DNA from: Rhodobacteraceae bacterium DSL-40
Lineage (GTDB): Bacteria > Pseudomonadota > Alphaproteobacteria > Rhodobacterales > Rhodobacteraceae
Direction: 5' to 3'
Assembly (NCBI GenBank): GCA_003258405.1
Contig: QKPN01000007.1
Location: 59,531-123,530, forward strand
DNA: 64,000 bases
Shown here: piece after piece, positions 1-8,043 of the stretch
Position numbering within the stretch: the stretch's first letter is position 1
Layout: every line of letters begins with the position of its first letter
Position numbers and translations under genes: made by a program
The notes under the pieces: generated by a model
Told to the model about the DNA's origin: nothing
The model's input: only the letters and a program-made list of their open reading frames with translations
Database searches by the model: none

Positions 1-39
1 GCGGCCGCTCCCGTGGCGGACGGCACGACGAGACAATAG
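1..39 (+). CDS. C-terminal end of an upstream gene, probably cytochrome c oxidase assembly protein CtaG (partial)
   Basis: The first 36 bases read in frame as [12 protein letters not shown] and end in TAG, 13 bp before the start of cytochrome oxidase subunit III. In Rhodobacterales the Cox11/CtaG copper chaperone gene normally precedes ctaE, so this tail is probably CtaG. The identity is inferred from position only; twelve residues are too few for recognition. Confidence 0.4.
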   Translation, partial: AAAPVADGTTRQ

Positions 40-52
40 GGAGACCGCAAAA

Positions 53-856
53 ATGGCAGGCCACAAGAACCACGACTATCACATACTCGCTCCGAGCATC
101 TGGCCCTTCATCGGAGCGGTCGGCGCCTTCGTTATGCTGATGGGCGCCGTGCTGTTCTTCCACGACATGGGCCCCTGGATCCTGCTGATCGGGCTCGTGA
201 CCGTGCTCTACGTCATGTATGGCTGGTGGTCCGACGTGATCTCCGAGAGCCGGATCGGGGATCATACACCGGTTGTGCGCATTGGCCTGCGCTACGGAGT
301 GATCCTCTTTATTGTCTCCGAGATCATGTTCTTCGCGGCCTGGTTCTGGTCTTTCTTCAAGAACGCTCTGTATCCCATGCCTGCGATCGACGAAACGTGG
401 CCGCCGCCGGGCATTGAGACTTTCGATCCTTGGCACCTTCCGCTCATCAATACGCTCATTCTTCTCTGCTCCGGCTGTGCGGCGACCTGGGCTCACCATG
501 CGCTCGTGCACGAGAATGACCGTCAGCAGCTGAAGTGGGGCCTCTGGCTTGCGATCGTGCTTGGGGTGCTCTTCACTTTTTTCCAAGCCTATGAATACAG
601 TCATGCGGAGTTCGGCTTCTCCGGCAACGTCTACGGTGCGAACTTCTTCATGGCGACGGGCTTCCACGGCTTCCATGTCATCGTCGGCACTATATTCCTC
701 ACCGTTTGCCTGATCCGCGCCTATAACGGCGACTTCACACAGGAACAGCATGTGGGCTTCGAGGCGGCCGCTTGGTATTGGCATTTCGTTGATGTGGTTT
801 GGCTTTTCCTCTTTGCGGCCGTTTACATTTGGGGTGGGGGCGTCCCGGCGCACTGA
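53..856 (+). CDS. ctaE: Cytochrome c oxidase subunit III (aa3 type)
   Basis: A 267-residue integral membrane protein of the full length expected for subunit III of the aa3 haem-copper oxidase, which stabilises the catalytic subunit I in the inner membrane. Visible family features are the short charged N-terminus, seven hydrophobic segments, the [11 protein letters not shown] and WPPPGIE stretch near residues 100-125, the [10 protein letters not shown] helix near 205 and the [14 protein letters not shown] helix close to the C-terminus. A ribosome-binding site (AGGGAGA) lies before the ATG. It is the last gene of its operon: a strong terminator follows within 30 bp, and no SURF1 gene follows as it does in many relatives. 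Confidence 0.96.
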   Translation: MAGHKNHDYHILAPSIWPFIGAVGAFVMLMGAVLFFHDMGPWILLIGLVTVLYVMYGWWSDVISESRIGDHTPVVRIGLRYGVILFIVSEIMFFAAWFWSFFKNALYPMPAIDETWPPPGIETFDPWHLPLINTLILLCSGCAATWAHHALVHENDRQQLKWGLWLAIVLGVLFTFFQAYEYSHAEFGFSGNVYGANFFMATGFHGFHVIVGTIFLTVCLIRAYNGDFTQEQHVGFEAAAWYWHFVDVVWLFLFAAVYIWGGGVPAH

Positions 857-882
857 CCTTCTTGCGATTGCAGGTCAGCATC

Positions 883-910
883 AGGGCCGCCCTTAGGCGG
901 CCCTTTTTCT
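883..910 (+). terminator. Rho-independent terminator of the cox operon
   Basis: A perfect 9-bp stem (AGGGCCGCC with GGCGGCCCT) closes a CTTA loop and is followed by a run of T. It sits 26 bp after the ctaE stop codon and separates it from the convergent gene on the other strand. Confidence 0.9.
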
Positions 911-948
911 TTCGTGAATAAGATTGAACGGGCTCTTCCAGCGCCCGC

Positions 949-1983
949 TCAGCGGCAGACCGCCTTCAGGGCTGACCAGTCCTGCTTCGGCAGGAGCGGC
1001 CTGGATCCGCGTGTGCGCGCAGCGGCGGGTGTGAAGGCGGGTGCATCTTCCGTGCCGGTTCGGGGAAGAAGATCGCGTCTTGCCAGTGCTGCCTCGAATG
1101 GCGAGGGATCTATACCGAGCCGCGCGAGCCGGGCAATCGCCTCGGCGACCTCGGCGGGTGTCGGTGGCGTCAGGGCCGCGTCAGCAGCATCGGCCAAGGC
1201 GGTCGCACCGATTTCCCCCGTCAGGACATAGCGGAGGTTCTGCGCTGGTCCTACGGTTTCCATCAAGCGCTCGACAGGGCTTCGCTCGAGGCCGATCTCG
1301 ACCCAGCCCGCGACCTCTTCCGGGCCGTCGGCCTCTGCGATCGTGGCCCGGTCGAGCAGGATGGTGCGCCCCGGCAATGTCGCGACCGGCGCACCATCGG
1401 GTAATCCGAGCACCCGCAACCGCGGGGCCTGACCATCGGTGGGGACAAGCCGTGCTGCGATCCGGTCGAGCGCACGGTTGCCCGCCACGCCGCCGCAGAT
1501 ACCGCCGCCGGTCTCCATCAGCGAGATGAGCATCCGGTCGCCAAACTCGGAGGCCTGCTCCGCTGGGACCATGCGAATGGCTTGGCTGCGGACAGTGCCG
1601 GGACCCACCGAGGCGATGCCGATCATCAGGAGCGCTATCACCGAAAGCATGAGATAGGGCGGCCTCCGGCGGGTGCCTGCGGCCGGCTGTCCTGGTGTGA
1701 TCTCCCCGCGAGACACCTCGGCAATGGCCGAAATCATCATGGTGTCGCCGATGGCGATCGTCTCGTCTCCCTCGGCGTTCATGGCGTATATCGTTGCGTC
1801 GCCGTCCTGCCCGATAACCTGGATTCCGGCCAGCGCCCAGTGCCCGAGCGGTGCCTCGCTGGAATCGGTCAGCGTGATCGTAGACGTGCCGAAGGTCACG
1901 AGAACCTCTTTCGGCGGAGCGTCGGAACTTTCCCGCCAGATCCCGGTGGTTTCGAGGCGGACATATCGGTCGAGTGCGGTCAT
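949..1983 (-). CDS. Membrane-anchored protein resembling an inactivated M48-type peptidase
   Basis: A 344-residue protein with one clear transmembrane segment at about residues 110-130 (LMLSVIALLMIGIASVG) between an N-terminal soluble region (about 1-100) and a C-terminal region. The C-terminal part has the order seen in M48/BepA-like peptidases: a helix, then VATLPGRTILLDRATI (residues near 205-220), matching the LPGG-ivv-GLL strand-helix of that family, then EEVAGWVEIGLERSP where M48 enzymes carry the HExxH zinc motif. Both histidines are missing here, so it is not expected to be an active metalloprotease. The relationship is inferred by eye. It ends convergently with the cox operon. The start has only a weak ribosome-binding site. 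Otherwise it would be a conserved hypothetical protein. Confidence 0.6.
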   Translation of the reverse strand: MTALDRYVRLETTGIWRESSDAPPKEVLVTFGTSTITLTDSSEAPLGHWALAGIQVIGQDGDATIYAMNAEGDETIAIGDTMMISAIAEVSRGEITPGQPAAGTRRRPPYLMLSVIALLMIGIASVGPGTVRSQAIRMVPAEQASEFGDRMLISLMETGGGICGGVAGNRALDRIAARLVPTDGQAPRLRVLGLPDGAPVATLPGRTILLDRATIAEADGPEEVAGWVEIGLERSPVERLMETVGPAQNLRYVLTGEIGATALADAADAALTPPTPAEVAEAIARLARLGIDPSPFEAALARRDLLPRTGTEDAPAFTPAAARTRGSRPLLPKQDWSALKAVCR

Positions 1984-2050
1984 GCGGCGGAGCAGAATGT
2001 CCTCGGGAACTGTTGCAGCCCTTTGCTCCTATCCCGCTCCGCGGCGCTTG

Positions 2051-3673
2051 TCACGAGCCGAGCGCGTAACCTGAGGCTACAAGATTCTTCCTCAGGTTGA
2101 GCTTGGAGATCTTGCCCGTCGCGGTGTGCGGCAACTCCTCAAGGAAGAGGATGTCGTCAGGAAGCTGCCATTTCGCGAAATGCTCCGCCAGTGCGGCGCG
2201 AATGCTTTCCGGGTCTGGAGTGGTGCCCGGCCTCGGCACGACGCAAAGCACCGGCCGCTCGCCCCATTTCGGATGCGACCAGGCCACTGCGGCAGCCTCG
2301 GCAACCTCTGGATGGGCGATGGCGGCATTCTCCAGCGCTATCGAGCTGATCCACTCGCCACCCGATTTGATGATGTCCTTGGAGCGATCCGTGATGCGCA
2401 CATAGCCGCTCTCGGTCATCGTCGCCATGTCACCGGTATCGAACCAGCCATCGGCATCGGTCGCGTCCGTGTCCGCCTTGAGGTATCGCCGCACCACGGC
2501 GTCGCCTTTCGTGAGCAGCCTGCCTTGGGCGACTCCGTCCCAAGGCAGGTCGTGCCCCTCTTCGTCAACGATCCGCAGATCGACACTGAAGGGCGGGTGG
2601 CCCACCGTCTCCTGGAAGTCGAGCCGCTCCTCCGCCGACAGAGCAAGGACCTCTGGCTTGAACGAGCAGATCGTGCCGATCGGGGACATCTCGGTCATGC
2701 CCCAGGCATGGAGCACATGAATGCCGTAATGGTTCTGGAAGCGCTCGATCACCGCACGCGGACAGGAGGATCCGCCGATTGCAACGCGCTTCAGCGTCGA
2801 GAAGCGGAGGTCACCCGCATCAAGATAGCTCAGTAGCCCGAGCCAGACCGTCGGCACGGCGGCGGTGATAGTGACACCCATCTCGAGCATCTCGTAGACC
2901 CCGGCGGGGGTCAGGTCCCGCCCTGGCAACACGAGCGCGCAGCCCGACAGCGGCCCGACGAAGGCCGTGCTCCAGCCATTAGCGTGAAAGAGCGGCACCA
3001 CAGGCATCAACGTGTCGGCGGCGCCGAGGGATAACATGTCGGGGCTCTGCACTGCCAGCGCATGCAGCGTGTTCGAGCGGTGGGTGTAGACCACCCCCTT
3101 GGGATTCCCTGTCGTTCCAGAAGTATAACAGATGCCGCAAGCATCGTGCTCGTCACCCTGAACCCAGTCGAAATCGCCATCTGCTTCCGCCAGCCACTCC
3201 TCGTAGGCGATCATCCCGTCCGAACCTTCCGGCATATGCGCGGCATCGGTCAGCACGATCACGTTCCTTACGGCAGGCAACTGATCGCGGATTCTGGCGA
3301 TGATCGGCACGAGATCGAGATCGACGAAGAGCATCCGGTCGCCGGCATGGTTGATGATGTAGACGAGCTGTTCGGGTGCGAGCCGGGGGTTTAGTGTGTG
3401 CAGCGCGGCGCCGCAGCCCGGAATGCCATACCAGAGCTCGAGGAACCGGAGCGTGTTCCAGCCCATCACACCCAGAATGTCGCCGCGCCCCAAGCCGTCG
3501 GCATTGAGCTTCTTTGCGACACGGAGCGCGCGAATGCGCTGCTCCGCCCACGTGCTGGTGACGATTGGCCCCTCGATACTGCGCCCGGTCAGGGGCCGCT
3601 TGCCATGAAACCTCGCGGCATGGTCGATCAGCCGCCCCACCCTCAGGGGCATGTCCTGCATGAGGTTGTGCAT
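2051..3673 (-). CDS. Acyl-CoA ligase (AMP-forming; medium/long-chain fatty acid type, DmdB/AlkK-like)
   Basis: A 540-residue adenylate-forming enzyme that activates a carboxylic acid, via acyl-AMP, to its CoA thioester. Motifs in order: phosphate loop YTSGTTGNPKG at about 183-193, HAWGMTEMSP (A5-type motif) near 335, GWFDTGD near 430, the hinge RSKDIIKSGGEW, and the catalytic lysine in TATGKISK near 522. The start was placed at MHNLMQDMP because GGGAGGA lies just upstream; a longer in-frame extension to 3835 has no ribosome-binding site and reads as low-complexity arginine/serine. It resembles medium-chain ligases and methylmercaptopropionate-CoA ligases; the substrate cannot be read from sequence. 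A beta-oxidation locus about 2 kb away is the likely consumer of its product. Confidence 0.9.
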   Translation of the reverse strand: MHNLMQDMPLRVGRLIDHAARFHGKRPLTGRSIEGPIVTSTWAEQRIRALRVAKKLNADGLGRGDILGVMGWNTLRFLELWYGIPGCGAALHTLNPRLAPEQLVYIINHAGDRMLFVDLDLVPIIARIRDQLPAVRNVIVLTDAAHMPEGSDGMIAYEEWLAEADGDFDWVQGDEHDACGICYTSGTTGNPKGVVYTHRSNTLHALAVQSPDMLSLGAADTLMPVVPLFHANGWSTAFVGPLSGCALVLPGRDLTPAGVYEMLEMGVTITAAVPTVWLGLLSYLDAGDLRFSTLKRVAIGGSSCPRAVIERFQNHYGIHVLHAWGMTEMSPIGTICSFKPEVLALSAEERLDFQETVGHPPFSVDLRIVDEEGHDLPWDGVAQGRLLTKGDAVVRRYLKADTDATDADGWFDTGDMATMTESGYVRITDRSKDIIKSGGEWISSIALENAAIAHPEVAEAAAVAWSHPKWGERPVLCVVPRPGTTPDPESIRAALAEHFAKWQLPDDILFLEELPHTATGKISKLNLRKNLVASGYALGS

Positions 3674-3740
3674 CTGGGTGGTCCTCCCATTGTTTTGGGA
3701 AGAGCCTAGCAGAAGTCGGCGCAAATGCCGCACGGGAAGT

Positions 3741-4349
3741 TCAGCCCGCGTCCGGGCCGAGAAAGGCGGCGAGGAGCGCCCGGACGATGAGATGGCCGTT
3801 GGCATCCGCCGCCGCGTCGTCGAGGCCGCAGACATCCTTCATGCCGAGATGACCCTCAACCCCCGAGACCGAGGCGAGTGCGGTGACGAGGCGGTCGAAA
3901 TCGGCCGGGGTCAGCCTGTCGCGGGCGGGGCCGAGCGCATAGGCATACATCGGCACCCGCCGGGCGCCGCGGGAGACGCGCGCCGCACCGTCCCCCGAGG
4001 CAACCCAGGCATCGAGCACGCGGGCGAGGAACTGTCGGAACTGCGGCTCGGACTCGCGCACGAGGGCGAGCAGGTAGTCATAGACCCGCAGTACCCGGGT
4101 CTCGATGTCCCGGGCATCCCCCACCACCGCCTCGGGGCTCAGCACCTTGCCGCTCAGCACCGCCTCGATGGTGAGGGCCTGAGGGTCGGAGAAATAGCGG
4201 TAGGCCGTGGCGCGCGAGATGCCCGCCGCCTCGGCCGCGGCATGGACGGTGACGGGCTGGCCCGCATCGAGCAGCTCCCGCGCCGCCGAGAGCATGGCCG
4301 CGCGGGTGCGGCTCTTCTGGCGCGCGCGCCCCTTCGTATTGGTCGGCAT
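3741..4349 (-). CDS. TetR/AcrR-family transcriptional regulator
   Basis: A 202-residue one-component repressor. The N-terminal helix-turn-helix is clear (VTVHAAAEAAGISRATAYRYF, split over about residues 30-52), with the TAYRYF recognition helix typical of TetR proteins; the rest is an all-helical ligand/dimer domain. The start is at MPTNTKG, preceded by AAGAGGA; the open frame runs further upstream but over the divergent cupin gene. It is divergently transcribed from that cupin across a 69-bp gap containing an inverted repeat, so self-regulation and control of the cupin is the likely role. The ligand is unknown. Confidence 0.88.
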   Translation of the reverse strand: MPTNTKGRARQKSRTRAAMLSAARELLDAGQPVTVHAAAEAAGISRATAYRYFSDPQALTIEAVLSGKVLSPEAVVGDARDIETRVLRVYDYLLALVRESEPQFRQFLARVLDAWVASGDGAARVSRGARRVPMYAYALGPARDRLTPADFDRLVTALASVSGVEGHLGMKDVCGLDDAAADANGHLIVRALLAAFLGPDAG

Positions 4350-4384
4350 GCATTCCTCTTGAGACGATTGTCCCATAATGATAC

Positions 4385-4395
4385 ACGAGTCTCGT
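4385..4395. promoter_or_regulatory. Candidate TetR operator between divergent tetR and cupin genes
   Basis: Perfect 11-bp palindrome ACGAG-T-CTCGT in the 69-bp gap between the two start codons. A wider, spaced repeat GAGAC (4361-4365) / GTCTC (4389-4393) overlaps it. Position and symmetry fit a TetR dimer site; binding is inferred. Confidence 0.5.
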
Positions 4396-4418
4396 TTTTG
4401 GATCAAAGGAGATTCGTG

Positions 4419-4889
4419 ATGGCGGATCATCGAAGTGATACCTACTGGCTTCTCGGATGCCTGCTGAAGTTCCACGCCCGCCATTCCGGCACGGGCGGGA
4501 CCTGCACCGTCGTCGAGGGGCTGATCGCCCCCGGCGCGGGCGCGCCGCCGAACCGCCACGCGGGCGAGGCGGAATCCTTCTACGTGCTCGATGGCACCTT
4601 CGAGTTCACGGTGGAGGGCGAGACGATCCCGCTCGGCGCGGGCGGCTTTCTCGCGGTGCCCGACGGGGCGGTGCATGCATTCCGCAACAGCGGCGAGGCG
4701 CCGGCGCGGTTGCTCATCTACAACACGCCGGGCCGCGTGCACGAGGAGTTCTATTCCCTCTGCGGTCAGGCGCAGCCCGTGGGCGCGACCATGTTTCCGG
4801 AGAATGCACCCGAGCCGGACATTGGCGCCATCATCGAGACCGGAACGCGCGCGGGGATCGTGTTCGTGCAGGAGGGGGCGCCCGCCTGA
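4419..4889 (+). CDS. Single-domain cupin protein
   Basis: A 156-residue small beta-barrel protein. The cupin core is visible as NRHAGEAESFYVLDGTFEFTV (around residues 44-65, written here as two parts: NRHAGEAESFYVL and DGTFEFTV) followed by the second motif PDGAVHAFRN near 87. The first motif has H-x-G-E rather than the usual HxH, so one of the normal metal ligands may be altered. AAAGGA precedes the ATG. It is divergent from the TetR regulator, which suggests induction by a small molecule; related proteins include quercetin-type dioxygenases and ligand-binding cupins. The substrate is unknown. Confidence 0.82.
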   Translation: MADHRSDTYWLLGCLLKFHARHSGTGGTCTVVEGLIAPGAGAPPNRHAGEAESFYVLDGTFEFTVEGETIPLGAGGFLAVPDGAVHAFRNSGEAPARLLIYNTPGRVHEEFYSLCGQAQPVGATMFPENAPEPDIGAIIETGTRAGIVFVQEGAPA

Positions 4890-4910
4890 GGCGGGCGCAT
4901 CAGCGCCCTC

Positions 4911-5516
4911 TCAGACGAGCAGCACCTGGGTGCCGACCTTCGCCCGGTCGAAGATTTCGACGATGTGCTCGTTGAAGAGGCCGATGCACCCCGAGGAGGA
5001 TTGCCGACCGATCTTGCGGATATCGTTGGTGCCGTGGATCAGATAGTATTGCCAACTCAGATTCATTGCCCGCACGCCTAGCGGATTTTCGGGGCCGGGA
5101 CCGACATAGCGCGGAAGATCGGGGTTGCGTTCGATCATGTTCGGGGTCGGGCGCCATTCTGGGGCAGGGCGTTTCATCACGATTTGTGTGCGCCCGCGCC
5201 GGCTCATCTCGTCGGTGAGCGGCACGGAGGTCGGGTAAATGCGATAGAACCCATCCTCGCCCCAGTAATGCAGCACCCTGTCATTCATGTCGCAGAGGAT
5301 GGCGTCATTCTTTAGAGTGGTGAAGTAGTCCTGCCACGCGCGGCTCTGGAGGCCGGATATGCGGCGCTTGATCCGGCCGGGGCCATCGGTGATCGTTTCG
5401 CCGAGCGCATCCGTGGTTTCCGCGCCAAACGCCCGGCCCGCGCCAAGGGCAAGACCCCCCGCGAGGGCCATACGGGCAAATTGCCGCCGACCGGGATTTC
5501 CAAGCCTGTCTGTCAT
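4911..5516 (-). CDS. Tat-exported L,D-transpeptidase (YkuD domain)
   Basis: A 201-residue periplasmic enzyme that forms 3-3 cross-links in peptidoglycan or attaches proteins to it. The N-terminus carries a twin-arginine signal (RRQFARMALAGGLALGAG) ending near residue 31. The YkuD catalytic signature is complete: His161 in HGTND and Cys177 in SSSGCIGL, 16 residues apart as usual. The protein ends soon after, as in short YkuD enzymes. It is monocistronic, with a 156-bp gap upstream. Export of an L,D-transpeptidase by Tat rather than Sec is common in this order. Confidence 0.92.
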   Translation of the reverse strand: MTDRLGNPGRRQFARMALAGGLALGAGRAFGAETTDALGETITDGPGRIKRRISGLQSRAWQDYFTTLKNDAILCDMNDRVLHYWGEDGFYRIYPTSVPLTDEMSRRGRTQIVMKRPAPEWRPTPNMIERNPDLPRYVGPGPENPLGVRAMNLSWQYYLIHGTNDIRKIGRQSSSGCIGLFNEHIVEIFDRAKVGTQVLLV

Positions 5517-5672
5517 GCGCTCCTGCCTCTCATCGGTTTATCGCAATATGTCGCGATCGTTGCGGTGGAACGACCTCGGGTCAATAAGCTCGCGCGCCGA
5601 TAACTACATCTTGAAGGTGGTTAATTCAGCTCCACTGGGTGTGTCAGCCAGGCAGCGCAGATCCGGTAGCAT

Positions 5673-7877
5673 TCACGCGGCCTCGGAGCTCTCTGTGCCG
5701 AAGCGGCCGTAAAAGGTCTCGCCACGCTCGGCCACTTCGCAGAGAAGCTGAGGCGGGGCGAAACGCTCGCCTTCTGCGGCGGCAAGCTCGTAGCAGATCT
5801 CTACGGCATTTGCGGGGCCTAGCATATCGATCCAGGAAAACGGGCCACCGGACCAAGGCATGAAACCCCAGCCGAGAATAGCGCCGACGTCGCCCTCTCG
5901 GATGTCCATAAGAACGCCCTGCTCAAGGGCCCGTATGGCCTCAAGAGTCTGGACCATTGCGAGCCGGTGCTGGACACGGATTACGTCCGGCTGATCACTG
6001 AGCGGTAGCCAGTGTTCGCGGAGCCCCGTCCAGAGCAGCTGGCGTTTGCCTTTCTCATCATAGGTATAGAAGCCTGCCTTAGCCTTGCGACCCAACCGAC
6101 CCTCCTCGAAGAGGCGGAAGAGCACGTCATCGGCAGGGCTTTCAGGATAGGCGTCTCCCATCGCGGCCTTGGTGGCTTTGGCGATCTTCACGCCGAGGTC
6201 GATCGAGACCTCGTCGGAGAGCTGGAGCGGCCCGAGAGGGAAACCGAGCTGCTTGGAGGCGTTCTCGACCAGCGCGGGTTCGATCCCTTCGGCGACCATC
6301 CGCACACCCTCGTTAAGATAGGGGATGATGCAGCGGTTCGCATAGAAGAACCGGGAATCATTGACGACGATCGGAGTCTTGCGGATCTGGCGGACGAAAT
6401 CGAGCGCTTTCGCGACGGCGCGGTCGCCAGTCTTGCGGCCCTTGATGATCTCGACCAGCATCATCTTATGGACCGGCGAGAAGAAATGAATGCCGATATA
6501 CTGTTCCGGATTGCGGCTGGAATTCGCGAGCTCGCTGATCGGCAGGGTTGAAGTATTAGTCGCGAAGATTGCATCCTTGGGCAGATGGGCTTCTGCATTG
6601 CCGGTGGCTTCGGCCTTGACGCCGAGATCCTCGAAGACCGCCTCGACGACGAGATCGCAGCTCGAAAGAGCGGCGTAGTCCTGGCTCGCGGTGATGCGCG
6701 CCAGAACCTCGTCCTTCTTTTCCGGGGTCGTTTTCCGTCGTCTCACGCCCTCGTCGAGGATGCCCTCGGCATGGGCGCGACCGCGGTCAGCGGATTCCTG
6801 ATCTCGGTCGATGAGCACGACCTCGATGCCGGCCATGGCAGCAACATAGGCGATTCCAGCTCCCATCATGCCGGCGCCAAGAATGCCGAGCTTCTTCACG
6901 CTCTCGTCCGGCAGGGTGGGGCGGACGGCGCCCTTTTCCAGTGCCTGCTTATTGAGGAAGAGTGAGCGGATCATCGCAGAGGAGGAAGGGTTGAGCAGGA
7001 TCGAGGTGAACCAGCGGGCCTCGATCCTGAGCGCGGTATCGAAGGGAACGAGCGCGCCTTCGTAAATCGCCGAGAGCATGGCCTTCGGCGCTGGATAAAC
7101 CCCCTGGGTCTTGCCTGCGACCATGGCTGAGGCGCCGACAAAGGTCATGAATCCGCCCGGATGGTAGGGGGCGCCCCCAGGCATCTTCCAGCCCTTCCGA
7201 TCCCAAGGCTTCACGATCTCGTCTTCCTTCGCCGAGAGCACCCAGGCTCGAGCGCGCGAGAGCAGCTCCTCTGGGGGCACGACCTCGTCAACGAGGCCGG
7301 CGCCCTTCGCGAGCTTCGGTGCCAGCATCTTGCCCTCGAGCAGGATGGGCGCCGCTGCCATCAGGCCGAGCATGCGGCTCACGCGGGTGGTTCCGCCCGC
7401 GCCGGGAAAGAGGCCGACCAGGATCTCGGGGAGGCCTACCTTCGCTTTCGGGGTGTCGGCAAGAAAACGGCGGTGGCATGCAAGGCCGATCTCGGTGCCT
7501 ATGCCCGCCGAGAGGCCAGGGGCGGCCCAGGCGACCGGCTTACCGCCCTTGAGGGTCTTCGGGTCCATGCCGGCCCGCTCGATCTTCCGCAGGAGGTCGT
7601 GCATCGCCATGATGCCATCGAAGAGGCCACGGGCCGGGTCATCGCCTGCCGCTTCCTTCATGCCCGCGAGTACGGCGAGATCCATGCCGCCGGCGAAGTC
7701 GGGCTTTCCGCTGGTGATGACGATGCCCTTCACGTCCTCATTGGCCAGGGCCGCGTCGATTGCGACGTCGAGCTCGCGGATGCCGTCTTCGGTCAGCACG
7801 TTCATGGACCTTCCCTCGAGATCCCAAGTGATTGTCGTGACGCCTTCTGCGTCGGTCGTGCTCGTGAAGCTCGTCAT
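5673..7877 (-). CDS. Multifunctional fatty-acid oxidation enzyme (enoyl-CoA hydratase / 3-hydroxyacyl-CoA dehydrogenase, FadB/FadJ type)
   Basis: A 734-residue enzyme catalysing hydration of 2-enoyl-CoA and NAD-dependent oxidation of the 3-hydroxyacyl-CoA product. The N-terminal crotonase domain (about 1-190) shows the oxyanion-hole glycines in PGLSAGIGTEIG and the catalytic glutamate in GLPEILVGLFPGAGG. The Rossmann domain begins near 320 with LGILGAGMMGAGIAYVAAMAG, here split as LGILGAGMMG and AGIAYVAAMAG, followed by catalytic histidine in GIHFFSPVHKMM and a C-terminal dehydrogenase domain pair. The start at MTSFTST is set by GGGAGGATC upstream. A palindromic operator lies 38-73 bp upstream, suggesting a separate promoter from the thiolase gene before it. 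Confidence 0.93.
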   Translation of the reverse strand: MTSFTSTTDAEGVTTITWDLEGRSMNVLTEDGIRELDVAIDAALANEDVKGIVITSGKPDFAGGMDLAVLAGMKEAAGDDPARGLFDGIMAMHDLLRKIERAGMDPKTLKGGKPVAWAAPGLSAGIGTEIGLACHRRFLADTPKAKVGLPEILVGLFPGAGGTTRVSRMLGLMAAAPILLEGKMLAPKLAKGAGLVDEVVPPEELLSRARAWVLSAKEDEIVKPWDRKGWKMPGGAPYHPGGFMTFVGASAMVAGKTQGVYPAPKAMLSAIYEGALVPFDTALRIEARWFTSILLNPSSSAMIRSLFLNKQALEKGAVRPTLPDESVKKLGILGAGMMGAGIAYVAAMAGIEVVLIDRDQESADRGRAHAEGILDEGVRRRKTTPEKKDEVLARITASQDYAALSSCDLVVEAVFEDLGVKAEATGNAEAHLPKDAIFATNTSTLPISELANSSRNPEQYIGIHFFSPVHKMMLVEIIKGRKTGDRAVAKALDFVRQIRKTPIVVNDSRFFYANRCIIPYLNEGVRMVAEGIEPALVENASKQLGFPLGPLQLSDEVSIDLGVKIAKATKAAMGDAYPESPADDVLFRLFEEGRLGRKAKAGFYTYDEKGKRQLLWTGLREHWLPLSDQPDVIRVQHRLAMVQTLEAIRALEQGVLMDIREGDVGAILGWGFMPWSGGPFSWIDMLGPANAVEICYELAAAEGERFAPPQLLCEVAERGETFYGRFGTESSEAA

Positions 7878-7913
7878 CGGAGATCCTCCCTCGGGTCTTG
7901 GGGCTGCGGGAGC

Positions 7914-7950
7914 ATTTCCACGGTGAAAGCAAGACCTTTCACCGTGAAAG
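7914..7950 (-). promoter_or_regulatory. Tandem palindromic operator upstream of the fadB-type gene
   Basis: A perfect 15-bp palindrome CTTTCAC-C-GTGAAAG at 7936-7950 is preceded by a related imperfect copy (TTTCCACGGTGAAA, 7915-7928) about two helical turns away. Both lie in the 166-bp gap between the bicupin and fadB-type genes. No family was assigned; it is likely the site of a fatty-acid or acyl-CoA responsive repressor. Confidence 0.55.
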
Positions 7951-8043
7951 CTCCACAAAAAGCATTGAATTCGTTTCGCTGGAATTTCGCGTTGCGCGTG
8001 AAACAGGCCGCCTTATTAACCTTTTGCCTCGGAGTCATCGCGA

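Noticed and set aside
914..1529. Long plus-strand frames opposite the M48-like gene
   Set aside because: They are antisense shadows in GC-rich DNA, rich in Arg/Ala/Ser with no family pattern, while the minus-strand gene has a normal protein composition.
3651..4418. Long plus-strand frame extending the cupin gene upstream
   Set aside because: It runs antisense to tetR with low-complexity Arg-rich translation; the ribosome-binding site and the cupin fold start at 4419.
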